Shown here: piece by piece, positions 55,707-64,000 of the stretch
Numbering within the stretch: position 1 is the first letter of the stretch
How the letters are laid out: every line of letters begins with the position of its first letter
DNA from: Nosema muscidifuracis
Taxonomy: Eukaryota; Microsporidia; Nosematidae
Reading direction: 5' to 3'
NCBI GenBank assembly: GCA_028335825.1
Contig: JAIOKI010000016.1
Span: 310,001-374,000, forward strand
Length of the DNA: 64,000 nucleotides
Position numbers and translations under genes: made by a program
Notes under the pieces: generated by a model
Told to the model about the DNA's origin: nothing
Database searches by the model: none
The model's input: the letters and a program-made list of their open reading frames with translations, nothing else

Positions 55707-58325
55707 ATGTATGAAGAGAAAAAACCATACAAAGAATTATCTCATTCAGTCTGTGTTGATAGCAATTGGATACCTTCCGATTACAACAAATATGTAGACG
55801 AATCCATACTTAATATAACTTTTAAACCTGATATATTTCAAAAACAATCTTTCTATTTCTTAAGCAGACAAGAATCTATTTTTGTAGCTGCACATACTAG
55901 TGCAGGAAAAACATTAGTAGCTGAATATGCAATAAGTTTATCTGAAAAAAATGATTTAAGAACAATTTACACAAGTCCAATTAAAGCACTGAGTAATCAG
56001 AAATTCTATGATTTTAAACAAAAATTTTCAGATGTTGGTATCATCACTGGAGATGTTCAGGTCAATCCTGAAGCTAAATGTCTGATCATGACTACAGAAA
56101 TTTTGAGAAACCTCATTTATAAAAATAATGATATACTTCACAATACAAAATATATCGTATTTGATGAAGTACATTATATAAATGATCAAGAAAGAGGAGT
56201 AGTTTGGGAAGAATGCATAATTATGTTACCTAAGCATATCACAATAATATTACTTAGTGCAACTATCCCTAATTCAAAAGAATTTAGTGATTGGGTAGGA
56301 AGAACAAATAATAGATGTATTTATATTATTAATACTGATAAAAGACCTGTTCCTCTTGAACATCTTATTTATTCAGATAGAGAAGTTTATCTTGTAAATG
56401 AACCAAAAACTCAAATAAAACCAGGTCAAAAAATATTATCAAATATAAAAGGAAATATAACACCGTACTCTAAAAAAAATACACCAACAGGAAGATTTAG
56501 AATTTTAGATTTAGCTAATTTCGTTATTAGAAAAAAACTTTTTCCTGTAATTTTTTTTTGTTTCTCGAAACGTAAATGTGAAAGTATAATTGAAGATTTG
56601 AGTTCTCTTGATTTAACAACCATACAAGAAAAAAAAGATATTAATGAATTTTTAAGAAAAGCTATAGATCAATTGCCAGAAGATGATAGATCTCTTCCAC
56701 AAGTTGTTAAATTAAAAAAACATGCAAGTTCAGGTATAATGGTTCATCATGGTGCTTTATTACCTTTTGTTAAGGAATGTGTTGAGATTTTATTTTCTTT
56801 AAATTTAATTAAAATTTTGATAGCCACAGAGACTTTTGCTATGGGTGTAAATATGCCAGCAAAATGTGTTGCATTTTTATCACTAAGTAAAATAGATGGT
56901 GAAACTTTTAGAAATCTTACTACTGGTGAATATACTCAAATGAGTGGAAGAGCTGGTAGAAGAGGTATGGATAAAGTAGGGACTGTTCTTATAGCTGATG
57001 AGAAAGTTCCTTCTCTTTTTTCTATTAAACAAGTTATAGAAGGAAGACCACTTTCTTTAAATAGTCAATTTAGATTGAGTTTTGGATTAATTTTAATAGC
57101 TTTAAGATCGAATGTTAAGGTAGAAGATTTAATGAAAAAAAGCTACAAAGAACATTTTAAACAGAAATCTGAAAATAAAGATATGCATAAACTTATTGAA
57201 TTAGAATCTGTTAAAATGATAGATTGTGAGGAATTATCAATATATATTAATATGATACAAATAATCGGAGAAAACAATTCTTATATTATAGAAAAATATA
57301 AATTTCCTAAAGAAAATGACGTAGTATTATTATTTAGTAATGAAGTAGTACAAATTCAAAAAATTAATTCTGATGAAACATTTCTAGTAAAAAGCAATGG
57401 AAAAGGAGATTTTGAAAAAATGTTTTCCAATTTAAATATTAATAAATCTAAAGATTTACAGATTAATAAGAGATTATTGTATCCTCACACGATTTATTTA
57501 AAATCTGATTTAGTTCGAATCAAAATTAGTGATATATTTTGTATCTTAAAAGATGGTAAACCTTTCTTTAATTATAATTTAAAAAATGAAGATTATCTTT
57601 TAGAAAGAAAGATAAATGAAAATTTTAGTAAACTTTCTTCTTTAAAATGTATAACATGTCCAGATTTCGTAAATCATTACAAAGAAATGTCGAGATATTT
57701 ATTAATTCAAGATGAAATTAGTAGAATAAAATTGAAATATAGTATTAATAATTTGGATATGATAGAAGAATATAATAACAGAATTAAGTTTTTAATTAAG
57801 AATAATTTTTATGACAATAATGTTACATTGAAGGGAAGAGTTGCAGCTGAAATTCGTACAGTAAATGAAGTTTTATCTACAGAAATGATATTCGATAACG
57901 AATTTAAAAATTTCAAACCTGACGTAATTGTTTCACTTTTTTCATCTATGATTTGTGAAGAAGAAAAAGAGGAAGTTTCATATTCTGAAGATCTTTATGA
58001 AGGAGTAAATAGAATGTTAATTCATTATAAGATTTTATCTAAAGATATTGATAATTTTTTTATACCTCCATTTAAACCATTAAACTTTGCATTAAGTCAA
58101 GCAGTACTTGACTGGTGCAATAAAGAAACGTTACAAAATATTGTTTTGAAATATGAAGTATCAGAAGGTGCTTTTGTTAGACTTATTCTTAGATTAGATG
58201 AATGTTGTAGAGAAATGATAAATGCTAGTATAATTATTGGAGATAAAGAATTAGAAAAAAAGTTTGAAGAAGCATCATCTCTTTTAAAACGAGAGATTGT
58301 TTTCCTTCCCAGTTTGTATCTATAA
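55707..58325 (+). CDS. SKI2: SKI2-family DExH RNA helicase
   Basis: 872 residues. Helicase motifs: AAHTSAGKT (I), TSPIKALSNQKF (Ia), TTEIL, DEVH (II), LSATIPN (III), ATETFAMGVNMPA (V) and QMSGRAGRRG (VI). HYINDQERGVVWEE and the WVGRT...KRPVPLE stretch follow Ski2 rather than Mtr4. The C-terminal DSHCT domain ends EGAFVRLILRLDECCREM...REIVFLPSLYL, as in Ski2. It is shorter than yeast Ski2 (about 1,290), mainly at the N-terminus where Ski3/Ski8 bind, and with a reduced arch. Feeds RNA to the cytoplasmic exosome. Start motif ACCCTAATG. Confidence 0.92.
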   Translation: MYEEKKPYKELSHSVCVDSNWIPSDYNKYVDESILNITFKPDIFQKQSFYFLSRQESIFVAAHTSAGKTLVAEYAISLSEKNDLRTIYTSPIKALSNQKFYDFKQKFSDVGIITGDVQVNPEAKCLIMTTEILRNLIYKNNDILHNTKYIVFDEVHYINDQERGVVWEECIIMLPKHITIILLSATIPNSKEFSDWVGRTNNRCIYIINTDKRPVPLEHLIYSDREVYLVNEPKTQIKPGQKILSNIKGNITPYSKKNTPTGRFRILDLANFVIRKKLFPVIFFCFSKRKCESIIEDLSSLDLTTIQEKKDINEFLRKAIDQLPEDDRSLPQVVKLKKHASSGIMVHHGALLPFVKECVEILFSLNLIKILIATETFAMGVNMPAKCVAFLSLSKIDGETFRNLTTGEYTQMSGRAGRRGMDKVGTVLIADEKVPSLFSIKQVIEGRPLSLNSQFRLSFGLILIALRSNVKVEDLMKKSYKEHFKQKSENKDMHKLIELESVKMIDCEELSIYINMIQIIGENNSYIIEKYKFPKENDVVLLFSNEVVQIQKINSDETFLVKSNGKGDFEKMFSNLNINKSKDLQINKRLLYPHTIYLKSDLVRIKISDIFCILKDGKPFFNYNLKNEDYLLERKINENFSKLSSLKCITCPDFVNHYKEMSRYLLIQDEISRIKLKYSINNLDMIEEYNNRIKFLIKNNFYDNNVTLKGRVAAEIRTVNEVLSTEMIFDNEFKNFKPDVIVSLFSSMICEEEKEEVSYSEDLYEGVNRMLIHYKILSKDIDNFFIPPFKPLNFALSQAVLDWCNKETLQNIVLKYEVSEGAFVRLILRLDECCREMINASIIIGDKELEKKFEEASSLLKREIVFLPSLYL

Positions 58326-58626
58326 ATATAATTAGATTTTTAAAATTATTTTTATTATATATGCAAGAATTTTCATTTAATTTAAAAAAATGAAACATTT
58401 ATTTTAAAAACCTCTCACTCAAATTTAAGACATCTATTTAAAAACTTCTCACTCAAATTTAAGACATTTATTTTAAAACTTCTTATATATTTAAAAACTT
58501 CTCACTTAATTTAAAAACAATTCTTTTTTTCTGAAGAATATTACGAAAGATGAATGACATAATCATTGATATTTCATATAAAAGATAATATTTATTAGAC
58601 TTTTATATCACACTAAAATATATTTT
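58326..58626. repeat. gap with 34-bp tandem repeats
   Basis: The phrase ctcactcaaatttaagacat starts at 58414 and 58448 (34 bp apart). A degenerate copy follows near 58500 (ctcacttaatttaaaaac). No gene. Confidence 0.65.
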
Positions 58627-60066
58627 TTATTTACCTACAAACATTTCATTAATAAGAGAATTTAAATTATTTTCATTCCCAGTATACCCTTTTTTAGATA
58701 TTTCTTCCCAAATAATTTTCTTAATAACAGAAACAATGTGTATTCTCACTTCATCTGGTAAATAATAACTCCTTAAAGAATTTACATTTGATTCAATAAA
58801 ACTAGAAAATTTATCTCCACTACGTTTACCTAATTCATTTTTAAATATATTGATAATACTCGATACATTCTCATCAATACAAGTTTTTACATTTTTATTT
58901 TCAAATTTATCTATGTAATTCTGTAATGTATAAAAATTATTAATTAAATATATATTTTTTTTAAGTACTGGTAATGATTTACTTATTGATACTATCTTAT
59001 TAATTAATATATTACTAAAATTTATACAAGCTTCTTCAAGATTATCTACCTTAAAAAATGGACCATAGTTTTTTATAAAAACTTTAGAGACTATTTTATT
59101 ATTATTCATAGAATCTAAAGCTCTTTTCAAATTTAGAACTATTAATTCTATGTCACAATATTTATTAGGAATATCCATTCTATCAATATTATCTATAAAA
59201 GCTAAGAAAATATTACAAATTAATTTGTTAATCTCATCTTTAAAAATAAAAAGAGATTCAATTTCTCTTATTATTATTTCATCTCCATGTCTTAAATTTG
59301 TATTAAGATTTATTAAAAAAGGAATATTTTCAAGTTTCTCTTCTTTTTCTATTATTAATAAATTATCTGATATTATTTTATTAAGATTAATTATTAATAT
59401 CTTTACTAATCCTATATTTATATTAGTACCTATTTTATCACCTAATACTAAAATATTAAATTTAGTTAAGTCATAATAAAATTTATCTAAATTTCTTGTT
59501 CTATCTATTAGAAGTGATTTATTCGTTTTTATATCATCAAATGATTTTTTATTATATATTTCATTAGAGTATCTACTTAAGAAAGATTTTGAATCAGTAT
59601 ATAATAATAAAAAATTAGATAATTCATTAATTTTTTTTATATCACAATTATCTATTAATAAATTATCAAAATAAATATTTTCTATAGATTTTATATAAAT
59701 ATCTAATAAATTAATTATATCATTTATAAGATTTTTTACTATTCTTACTTTTTCATAATCTTCTAAATCTTCTTTAATTTTATATAATCGTAGACAATTA
59801 GAAATAACATTTTTATCAAATATTTGATCAATAGATTCTAATTTAATATTTTTTAAATAATCACTTATTTTTGAAAATTCATTATCTGAATTTATAAAAA
59901 TATTATAAAATTTTGATAAATCATCAAGATTTTTCTTTGGTTCATTAAATGGTTTAAATTCTTCTGTAGCTTCCATTTGTGTAAGTTCTACATTTTTATA
60001 TATTTTTTTTATAAGTTTATCTATTTTCTCTGATACATCAATAAAATTTTCAATACCTTCTTTCAT
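58627..60066 (-). CDS. helical protein, possibly exocyst EXO70-like
   Basis: 479 residues, helical throughout, rich in I/L/N/K. Late in the protein it reads KKNIYLINNFYTLQNYI, where EXO70 has 'FLxNNxxYI', and then YYLPDEVRIHIVSVIKKII in the last domain. With an N-terminal coil (KIDKLIKKIYKN) and a CATCHR-like rod, EXO70 is the best guess; another CATCHR tether is possible. In the family it brings the exocyst to PI(4,5)P2 on the plasma membrane. Start motif ACCCCCAAATAGCATG. Confidence 0.55.
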   Translation of the reverse strand: MKEGIENFIDVSEKIDKLIKKIYKNVELTQMEATEEFKPFNEPKKNLDDLSKFYNIFINSDNEFSKISDYLKNIKLESIDQIFDKNVISNCLRLYKIKEDLEDYEKVRIVKNLINDIINLLDIYIKSIENIYFDNLLIDNCDIKKINELSNFLLLYTDSKSFLSRYSNEIYNKKSFDDIKTNKSLLIDRTRNLDKFYYDLTKFNILVLGDKIGTNINIGLVKILIINLNKIISDNLLIIEKEEKLENIPFLINLNTNLRHGDEIIIREIESLFIFKDEINKLICNIFLAFIDNIDRMDIPNKYCDIELIVLNLKRALDSMNNNKIVSKVFIKNYGPFFKVDNLEEACINFSNILINKIVSISKSLPVLKKNIYLINNFYTLQNYIDKFENKNVKTCIDENVSSIINIFKNELGKRSGDKFSSFIESNVNSLRSYYLPDEVRIHIVSVIKKIIWEEISKKGYTGNENNLNSLINEMFVGK

Positions 60067-60434
60067 GCTATTTGGGGGTGATTTATCATATTTTTAATTA
60101 TTCAATAAGATTAACTTTATTTAATAATAATATTTTGATAATAATAATTTAATAAGGTCAACTTTATTTTACATAAGATCAACCTTCTTTTATATAAGAT
60201 CAACCTTCTTTTATTTAAGATATTTATTTTAATAATAATTATTTAATAAGGTCAACTTTATTTTATATAAGATATTTATTTTGATAATAATTATTCAATA
60301 AGATCAACTTTATTGAATATTACAATACAAATATTAAAATATTAAAATTATTACAATATAAATAATTACTTTACAAATATGTAAATTATTTTCTTTTTTT
60401 TTTCTAAACAAAAATATTTAAAAAAATACCCTGC
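60067..60434. repeat. gap filled by degenerate tandem repeats
   Basis: Phrases aataaggtcaactttatttt / ataagatcaacctt and gatatttattttgataataattatt recur between 60107 and 60320 (at least six copies of the former). The array lies next to the EXO70-like start; no gene. Confidence 0.7.
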
Positions 60435-61634
60435 ATGAATTATGAAGAATTAAAAAAATATGATACAGATATTGAAAAAAGATCTATTGAAGAAATATTA
60501 GAACGTACAAAACTAATAAACTCAGAAACAAGAATACTACAAAGTAGGATTAATAATATAAAACATGATACTTCTACTAAATCATCTCAGGTAGCTGATA
60601 ATATGGAAAAGATTCGTATAAATAAACAACTTCCTTATCTTGTAGGAAATGTAGTAGAAGTATTTGATAAAGGAAATGGAGTTGTAAATACATCAACACG
60701 TATCACTTCATATCTTCCTATGTTAGGATTAATAAATGAGAATGAATTAAGACCTGGAGATCTTGTAGCTTTACATAAAGAAACTAATATTATTTTTGAG
60801 AAATTACCTCCTAATTATGATACTAAAGTTAAAGCTATGGAGTTAGATACAAAACCAGAAGAGTCTTATGAAGATATTGGTGGATTAGAAAGACAAATTG
60901 AAGAATTAAATGAAGCTATTGTTTTACCTTTAACACATCCAGAAAGATTTGCTAGATTAAAAATTAAACCTCCTAAAGGAGTATTAATGTATGGACCACC
61001 TGGTACAGGTAAAACTTTAATGGCTAGAGCTTGTGCTTCTAAAACTAATGCTACTTTTTTAAAATTAGCAGGTCCTCAACTTGTACAAATGTATATTGGA
61101 GATGGAGCTAGACTTGTAAGAGATGCTTTTGCTCTTGCTAAAGAAAAAGCACCTACTATTATTTTTATAGATGAGATAGATGCTATTGGTACTAAAAGAG
61201 TTGCATCTGATAAGACAGGAGATAGAGAAGTACAAAGAACTATGCTTGAATTATTAAATCAATTAGATGGATTTACTTCTAATGAGAATGTTAAGATTAT
61301 TGCAGCTACTAATCGAGTAGATATTTTAGATCCAGCACTTTTAAGAAGTGGAAGATTAGACAGAAAGATTGAATTTCCCTTACCTAATTCAGAAGGAAGA
61401 AAGAGAATTTTACAAATTCATTCTAGAAAAATGAATATTGAAAATAATGTAAATTTTGATGAATTATCAAGGAGTACTGAAGGATTTAATGGAGCTCAAT
61501 GTAAAGCTGTTTGTGTAGAAGCAGGTATGGCAGCTTTAAGAAAAGATAGGGAACAAATTTCACAAAATGATTTTATGGATGGAATATTAGAAGTTTTATC
61601 AAGAAAGAAATCTAAGTTGATTTATTTTACATAA
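60435..61634 (+). CDS. RPT5: 26S proteasome AAA ATPase RPT5
   Basis: 399 residues. N-terminal coiled coil, an OB domain with [16 protein letters not shown] and [14 protein letters not shown], and an AAA domain: Walker A GPPGTGKT (187-194), Walker B IIFIDEID (242-249), sensor/arginine-finger [44 protein letters not shown] identifies RPT5/PSMC3. The C-terminal tail, HbYX in other RPT5 proteins (FYA/YYA), ends IYFT here, so the tyrosine is replaced by Phe. Part of the ring that unfolds substrates for the 20S core. Start motif TACCCTGCATG. Confidence 0.95.
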   Translation: MNYEELKKYDTDIEKRSIEEILERTKLINSETRILQSRINNIKHDTSTKSSQVADNMEKIRINKQLPYLVGNVVEVFDKGNGVVNTSTRITSYLPMLGLINENELRPGDLVALHKETNIIFEKLPPNYDTKVKAMELDTKPEESYEDIGGLERQIEELNEAIVLPLTHPERFARLKIKPPKGVLMYGPPGTGKTLMARACASKTNATFLKLAGPQLVQMYIGDGARLVRDAFALAKEKAPTIIFIDEIDAIGTKRVASDKTGDREVQRTMLELLNQLDGFTSNENVKIIAATNRVDILDPALLRSGRLDRKIEFPLPNSEGRKRILQIHSRKMNIENNVNFDELSRSTEGFNGAQCKAVCVEAGMAALRKDREQISQNDFMDGILEVLSRKKSKLIYFT

Positions 61635-62009
61635 ATAAATGATTGTATGAATTTAATTTATTGTAAAAGTTTTTAATATGATTTTTTTAATATAATTTCT
61701 TATATGATATGATAATTAACTTATTTAATCTAATTTAATATTTTATATAGTATGATAATTAACTTATTTAATCTAATTTATATTTTATCTAATATGATAA
61801 TTAACTCATATATTGATTTATTCATTTTACCTATCATTATCTATTTACCTATCACCACTTTATATGATGTCTCACCTATAAAATTTATTCCAATATTGTC
61901 TCACCTATAAAATTTATTCCAATATGGTCTCACCTATTAAAAATTTATTTAATATTTTTAATTTGTTCCTTTTTTTTTAATATAAATATTTTTTTTATTT
62001 TTTTTCTCC
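61635..62009. repeat. gap with two different minisatellites
   Basis: First array: atatgataattaactta-type units of about 50 bp, three copies (roughly 61700-61810). Second array: gtctcacctataaaattta units starting 61869, 61898 and 61927, exactly 29 bp apart, the first two identical over most of their length. No gene. Confidence 0.8.
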
Positions 62010-63278
62010 ATGATATTAAGAAACATAAAAAAATATGGAAATTTTCTAATATTTGGAATGATCATGATATTTTATTTTGAATGTATTCTGTTAATTTTTA
62101 TACTATGTCTTCTATCTAATGGTTTTACAAAGAAGTTTCATAAATATATAAAAAGACTTTGGCTTCATCTTACCATGTCAGCTTTATCTATTTATTTTCC
62201 TAAGCCTTTGTTTGTTTATTATGATCCAAGAATATTGGAAAATACAAAGAATATTATTATATCGAATCATTTAACTGAATTTGATTGGCTTATGATCCTT
62301 ACTGTTTTATATAAACTTGGTAGATATGATTATGTATGTATAGTTTTAAAAGAAAGTCTTAAGAATATTCCCTTACTTGGGTATGGTATGAAATATTTTG
62401 AGTTTATTTTTTTAAATAGACGTATAGAAAAAGATAGAGTAATTATTAATGATGGAGTAAGTAAATTAAAATATACACCTTGTTTTGATATTCTTTTATT
62501 TCCTGAAGGAACATATTTAGATTCAGAGAGTATTAAAGTTACACAAGAATATATTAAAAATAATCCAGTAGTATTAGATAAAGAAGAATTTATACCTAGT
62601 GAAGTACTTTTACCGAAGATTACAGGATTTAATTTAATAAGAGAAACACTTAAAGATGATGTAAATATTGAAAGATTTGATGATAGATTTGAAAATAGAT
62701 TAAAAGATGTTAAGAGATTTGAAGATGTTAGGAGATTTGAAGATGTTAAAATAGATGATAAAAATATCGATAATAAAAGTATAAGAGAAAATGATATATC
62801 AAAAAATAATATCAATATAACAAATGATATAAAAAATAATACAAAAAATAATATCAATAATATAACAAATAATATTAAGAATAAATATCTAGATGGTGTT
62901 ATAGATATTACTATGATAATAAATCCTTATACTAAATATCCTCAAGATGTTTACACTTATACTCGTATTTTAACAGATTTTAATGATAGAATAGGATTTT
63001 CTTTATTCTTAGATTATGTAGAAGATTTTAAAGGTGAAGATTTTATTTATAAAAGATTTAAAATAAAAGATCAACTTATAAAAAAATATAAAGATATGAA
63101 AGATATAAAAAATATGAAAGAATTTAAATATCTAATAAGAAATCTTAATATCAAAAAGAAAGGATATAAATATGATAAAATATATGTACATTCTTGTTGG
63201 AGTCCTATATTTTATATTGTATTCTTATTTTCAGCTGTTATGAAATTCTATATTTTTAGAAAAATATTTTATAAATAA
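62010..63278 (+). CDS. lysophospholipid acyltransferase (LPLAT/AGPAT family)
   Basis: 422 residues. An N-terminal membrane helix (about 12-37) and a C-terminal one (about 398-416) flank the acyltransferase core. NHLTEFDWLMI is motif I (NHxxxxD), FLNRRIEKDR motif II, LLFPEGTYLDSES motif III and LLPKITGF motif IV, the pattern of the AGPAT3-5/LCLAT1 group. Such enzymes acylate lysophosphatidate or lysophosphatidylinositol at the ER. Between motif IV and DGVIDITMIINPY about 75 residues of low-complexity D/N/K/I sequence are inserted (about 217-290), including a doubled RFEDV. Start has TTCTCCATG. Confidence 0.88.
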   Translation: MILRNIKKYGNFLIFGMIMIFYFECILLIFILCLLSNGFTKKFHKYIKRLWLHLTMSALSIYFPKPLFVYYDPRILENTKNIIISNHLTEFDWLMILTVLYKLGRYDYVCIVLKESLKNIPLLGYGMKYFEFIFLNRRIEKDRVIINDGVSKLKYTPCFDILLFPEGTYLDSESIKVTQEYIKNNPVVLDKEEFIPSEVLLPKITGFNLIRETLKDDVNIERFDDRFENRLKDVKRFEDVRRFEDVKIDDKNIDNKSIRENDISKNNINITNDIKNNTKNNINNITNNIKNKYLDGVIDITMIINPYTKYPQDVYTYTRILTDFNDRIGFSLFLDYVEDFKGEDFIYKRFKIKDQLIKKYKDMKDIKNMKEFKYLIRNLNIKKKGYKYDKIYVHSCWSPIFYIVFLFSAVMKFYIFRKIFYK

Positions 63279-63649
63279 AATAATTTTTTTAACCCTTAAA
63301 TTGTTTCGAAGCTACTGAGTTTTTACAAAGGTAGTCATAAAACAAATTACAAAAAAAGTCTCATTAATTTTTTATTGAGGGATATTTTTATTTAATTTTT
63401 ATTACCATATAATAAGTTATAATTTATGTATAAAGATAATAATATATAAGAAGATATAGCTTATTTAATTTCTATTGCTATATGAGAAGTTATAACTTAT
63501 GTATAAATATAATATTATATAAGAAGATATAATTTATGTATAAAGTCATATATTAAATGAATATATAACTTATTAATGAATATATCTAATTTATAATATA
63601 TAACACCTATATAAGAAGTTATAAATAAATTATACATTTTTCATAAAAT
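63279..63649. repeat. gap with degenerate tandem repeats
   Basis: Units of aagttataa(t/c)ttatgtataaa...atataagaagatata recur between about 63410 and 63640. Two CCC blocks (63294 on plus; 63377 on minus) look like start motifs, but no lasting frame follows either. No gene. Confidence 0.6.
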
Positions 63650-64000
63650 CTATGACTTTATACATTCTTCAATTAATATCTTAAAATACTTCTTATCTAA
63701 TAATATTTCAATATTCTGAAGATCCTTCATTTTAATCATTTTATGATCAACGAATTCTTGTAATAATTCAAACATTTTATTCTTCTTAACAATCATTAAT
63801 TTTAATTTAATACTATCAAATAAAGAATTAACATCTACTATTGATTGATTATAATAAAGAAGATTACAAAATACTAATCTACTATTCTTACTAACATTTC
63901 TTATTACATTAATATACCCTACTGACTTATCTTCTTCTTTATCTAATACATCAACTTCATAATCTTCATATGTAGTTAAATCTCTCATTATAATATTTAA
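63650..64000 (-). CDS. ORC2: origin recognition complex subunit 2 (C-terminal part, cut by window edge)
   Basis: Minus-strand frame that is open to the window edge, so the true start lies beyond 64000; the in-frame ATG at 63988 is internal. Visible are the last ~116 residues. LTTYEDYEVDVLD corresponds to the ORC2 'TTY-x-PY-x-EE' element, and INVIRNVSKNSRLVFCNLLYYNQ to the segment 'LTHVLRSLTPNARGIF'. ELLQEFVDHKMIKMKDL matches the C-terminal winged-helix ORC2 signature 'L-x-EFxDHxLI'. ORC2 is a core subunit of the replication initiator. Ends ILIEECIKS. Confidence 0.7.
   Translation of the reverse strand, partial: LNIIMRDLTTYEDYEVDVLDKEEDKSVGYINVIRNVSKNSRLVFCNLLYYNQSIVDVNSLFDSIKLKLMIVKKNKMFELLQEFVDHKMIKMKDLQNIEILLDKKYFKILIEECIKS

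Noticed and set aside
1-64000. Mobile elements, CRISPR arrays, viral relics
   Set aside because: No transposase, reverse transcriptase, integrase, capsid or envelope motif and no spacer-type repeats were seen; all repeats are short local tandem arrays.

Overview
The window looks like a piece of a microsporidian nuclear genome. The base composition is extremely AT-rich. The genes are intronless as far as I can see, tightly packed on both strands and often only 3-35 bp apart. They encode shortened versions of fungal/animal housekeeping proteins. Most start codons are preceded within about 3-20 nt by a CCC/CCCC (sometimes TCC) block on the coding strand, which is the translation/transcription-start motif known from Microsporidia. 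I use that motif to correct several start codons. Its consistency, together with the minimal proteins, points to a Nosema/Vairimorpha-like or similarly AT-rich microsporidian; the species cannot be fixed from sequence reading alone.

Layout. 0-17 kb is a dense housekeeping block: BUB3-like WD40 protein, an unknown, a nucleotide-sugar-transporter-like membrane protein, tRNA-Arg(UCU), gamma-tubulin, COPI zeta, Pol III subunit RPC8, RAD7, a TTI1-like helical protein carrying an exact 72-bp internal duplication, primase PRI1, condensin CAP-G, a small coiled-coil protein, ribosomal eL20, SmB, an unknown, and a TIP20/RINT1 tether. 17-20 kb is a gene desert, followed by a large predicted secreted unknown. 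22-31 kb holds ArgRS, U6 snRNA, tRNA-Val(UAC), a C2H2 factor, YJU2, a second small coiled-coil protein, a NUP85-like protein, GlnRS and proteasome beta1. 31-43 kb holds a PAP2 phosphatase, GCN5, a TIP/ITFG1-like membrane protein, an MFSD1-like transporter, a NIF-family protein with a degraded active site, a PPP phosphatase, eL42, CIA2, RAD6 and a secreted unknown. 43-50.5 kb is a second gene-poor, plastic region with only a repeat protein and a short secreted protein. 50.5-64 kb returns to dense housekeeping: an MscS channel, an INTS11-type nuclease, RRP4, ERCC1/RAD10, SKI2, an EXO70-like protein, RPT5, an LPLAT acyltransferase and the C-terminal end of ORC2, cut by the window edge.

How the genes fit together. 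Three nucleotide-excision/ubiquitin DNA-repair genes (RAD7, ERCC1, RAD6), several RNA-processing genes (U6, SmB, YJU2, RRP4, SKI2, INTS11), secretory-path tethers (COPI zeta, TIP20, EXO70-like), proteasome subunits (beta1, RPT5) and cell-division genes (gamma-tubulin, CAP-G, BUB3, ORC2, PRI1) are retained. Almost every intergenic gap carries its own short tandem-repeat array, and in several cases the array contains the start or stop codon of the adjoining gene.

Points most worth a second look: a U6 snRNA whose normally near-invariant ACAGAGA box reads ACUGAGA; an Integrator-type (INTS11) rather than CPSF73-type endonuclease; a NIF/FCP1-family protein without its catalytic aspartates; and the gene-end-anchored minisatellites. 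No CRISPR array, IS element, retroelement or other recognisable mobile element was found. All names are from reading protein motifs by eye; no database search was run.
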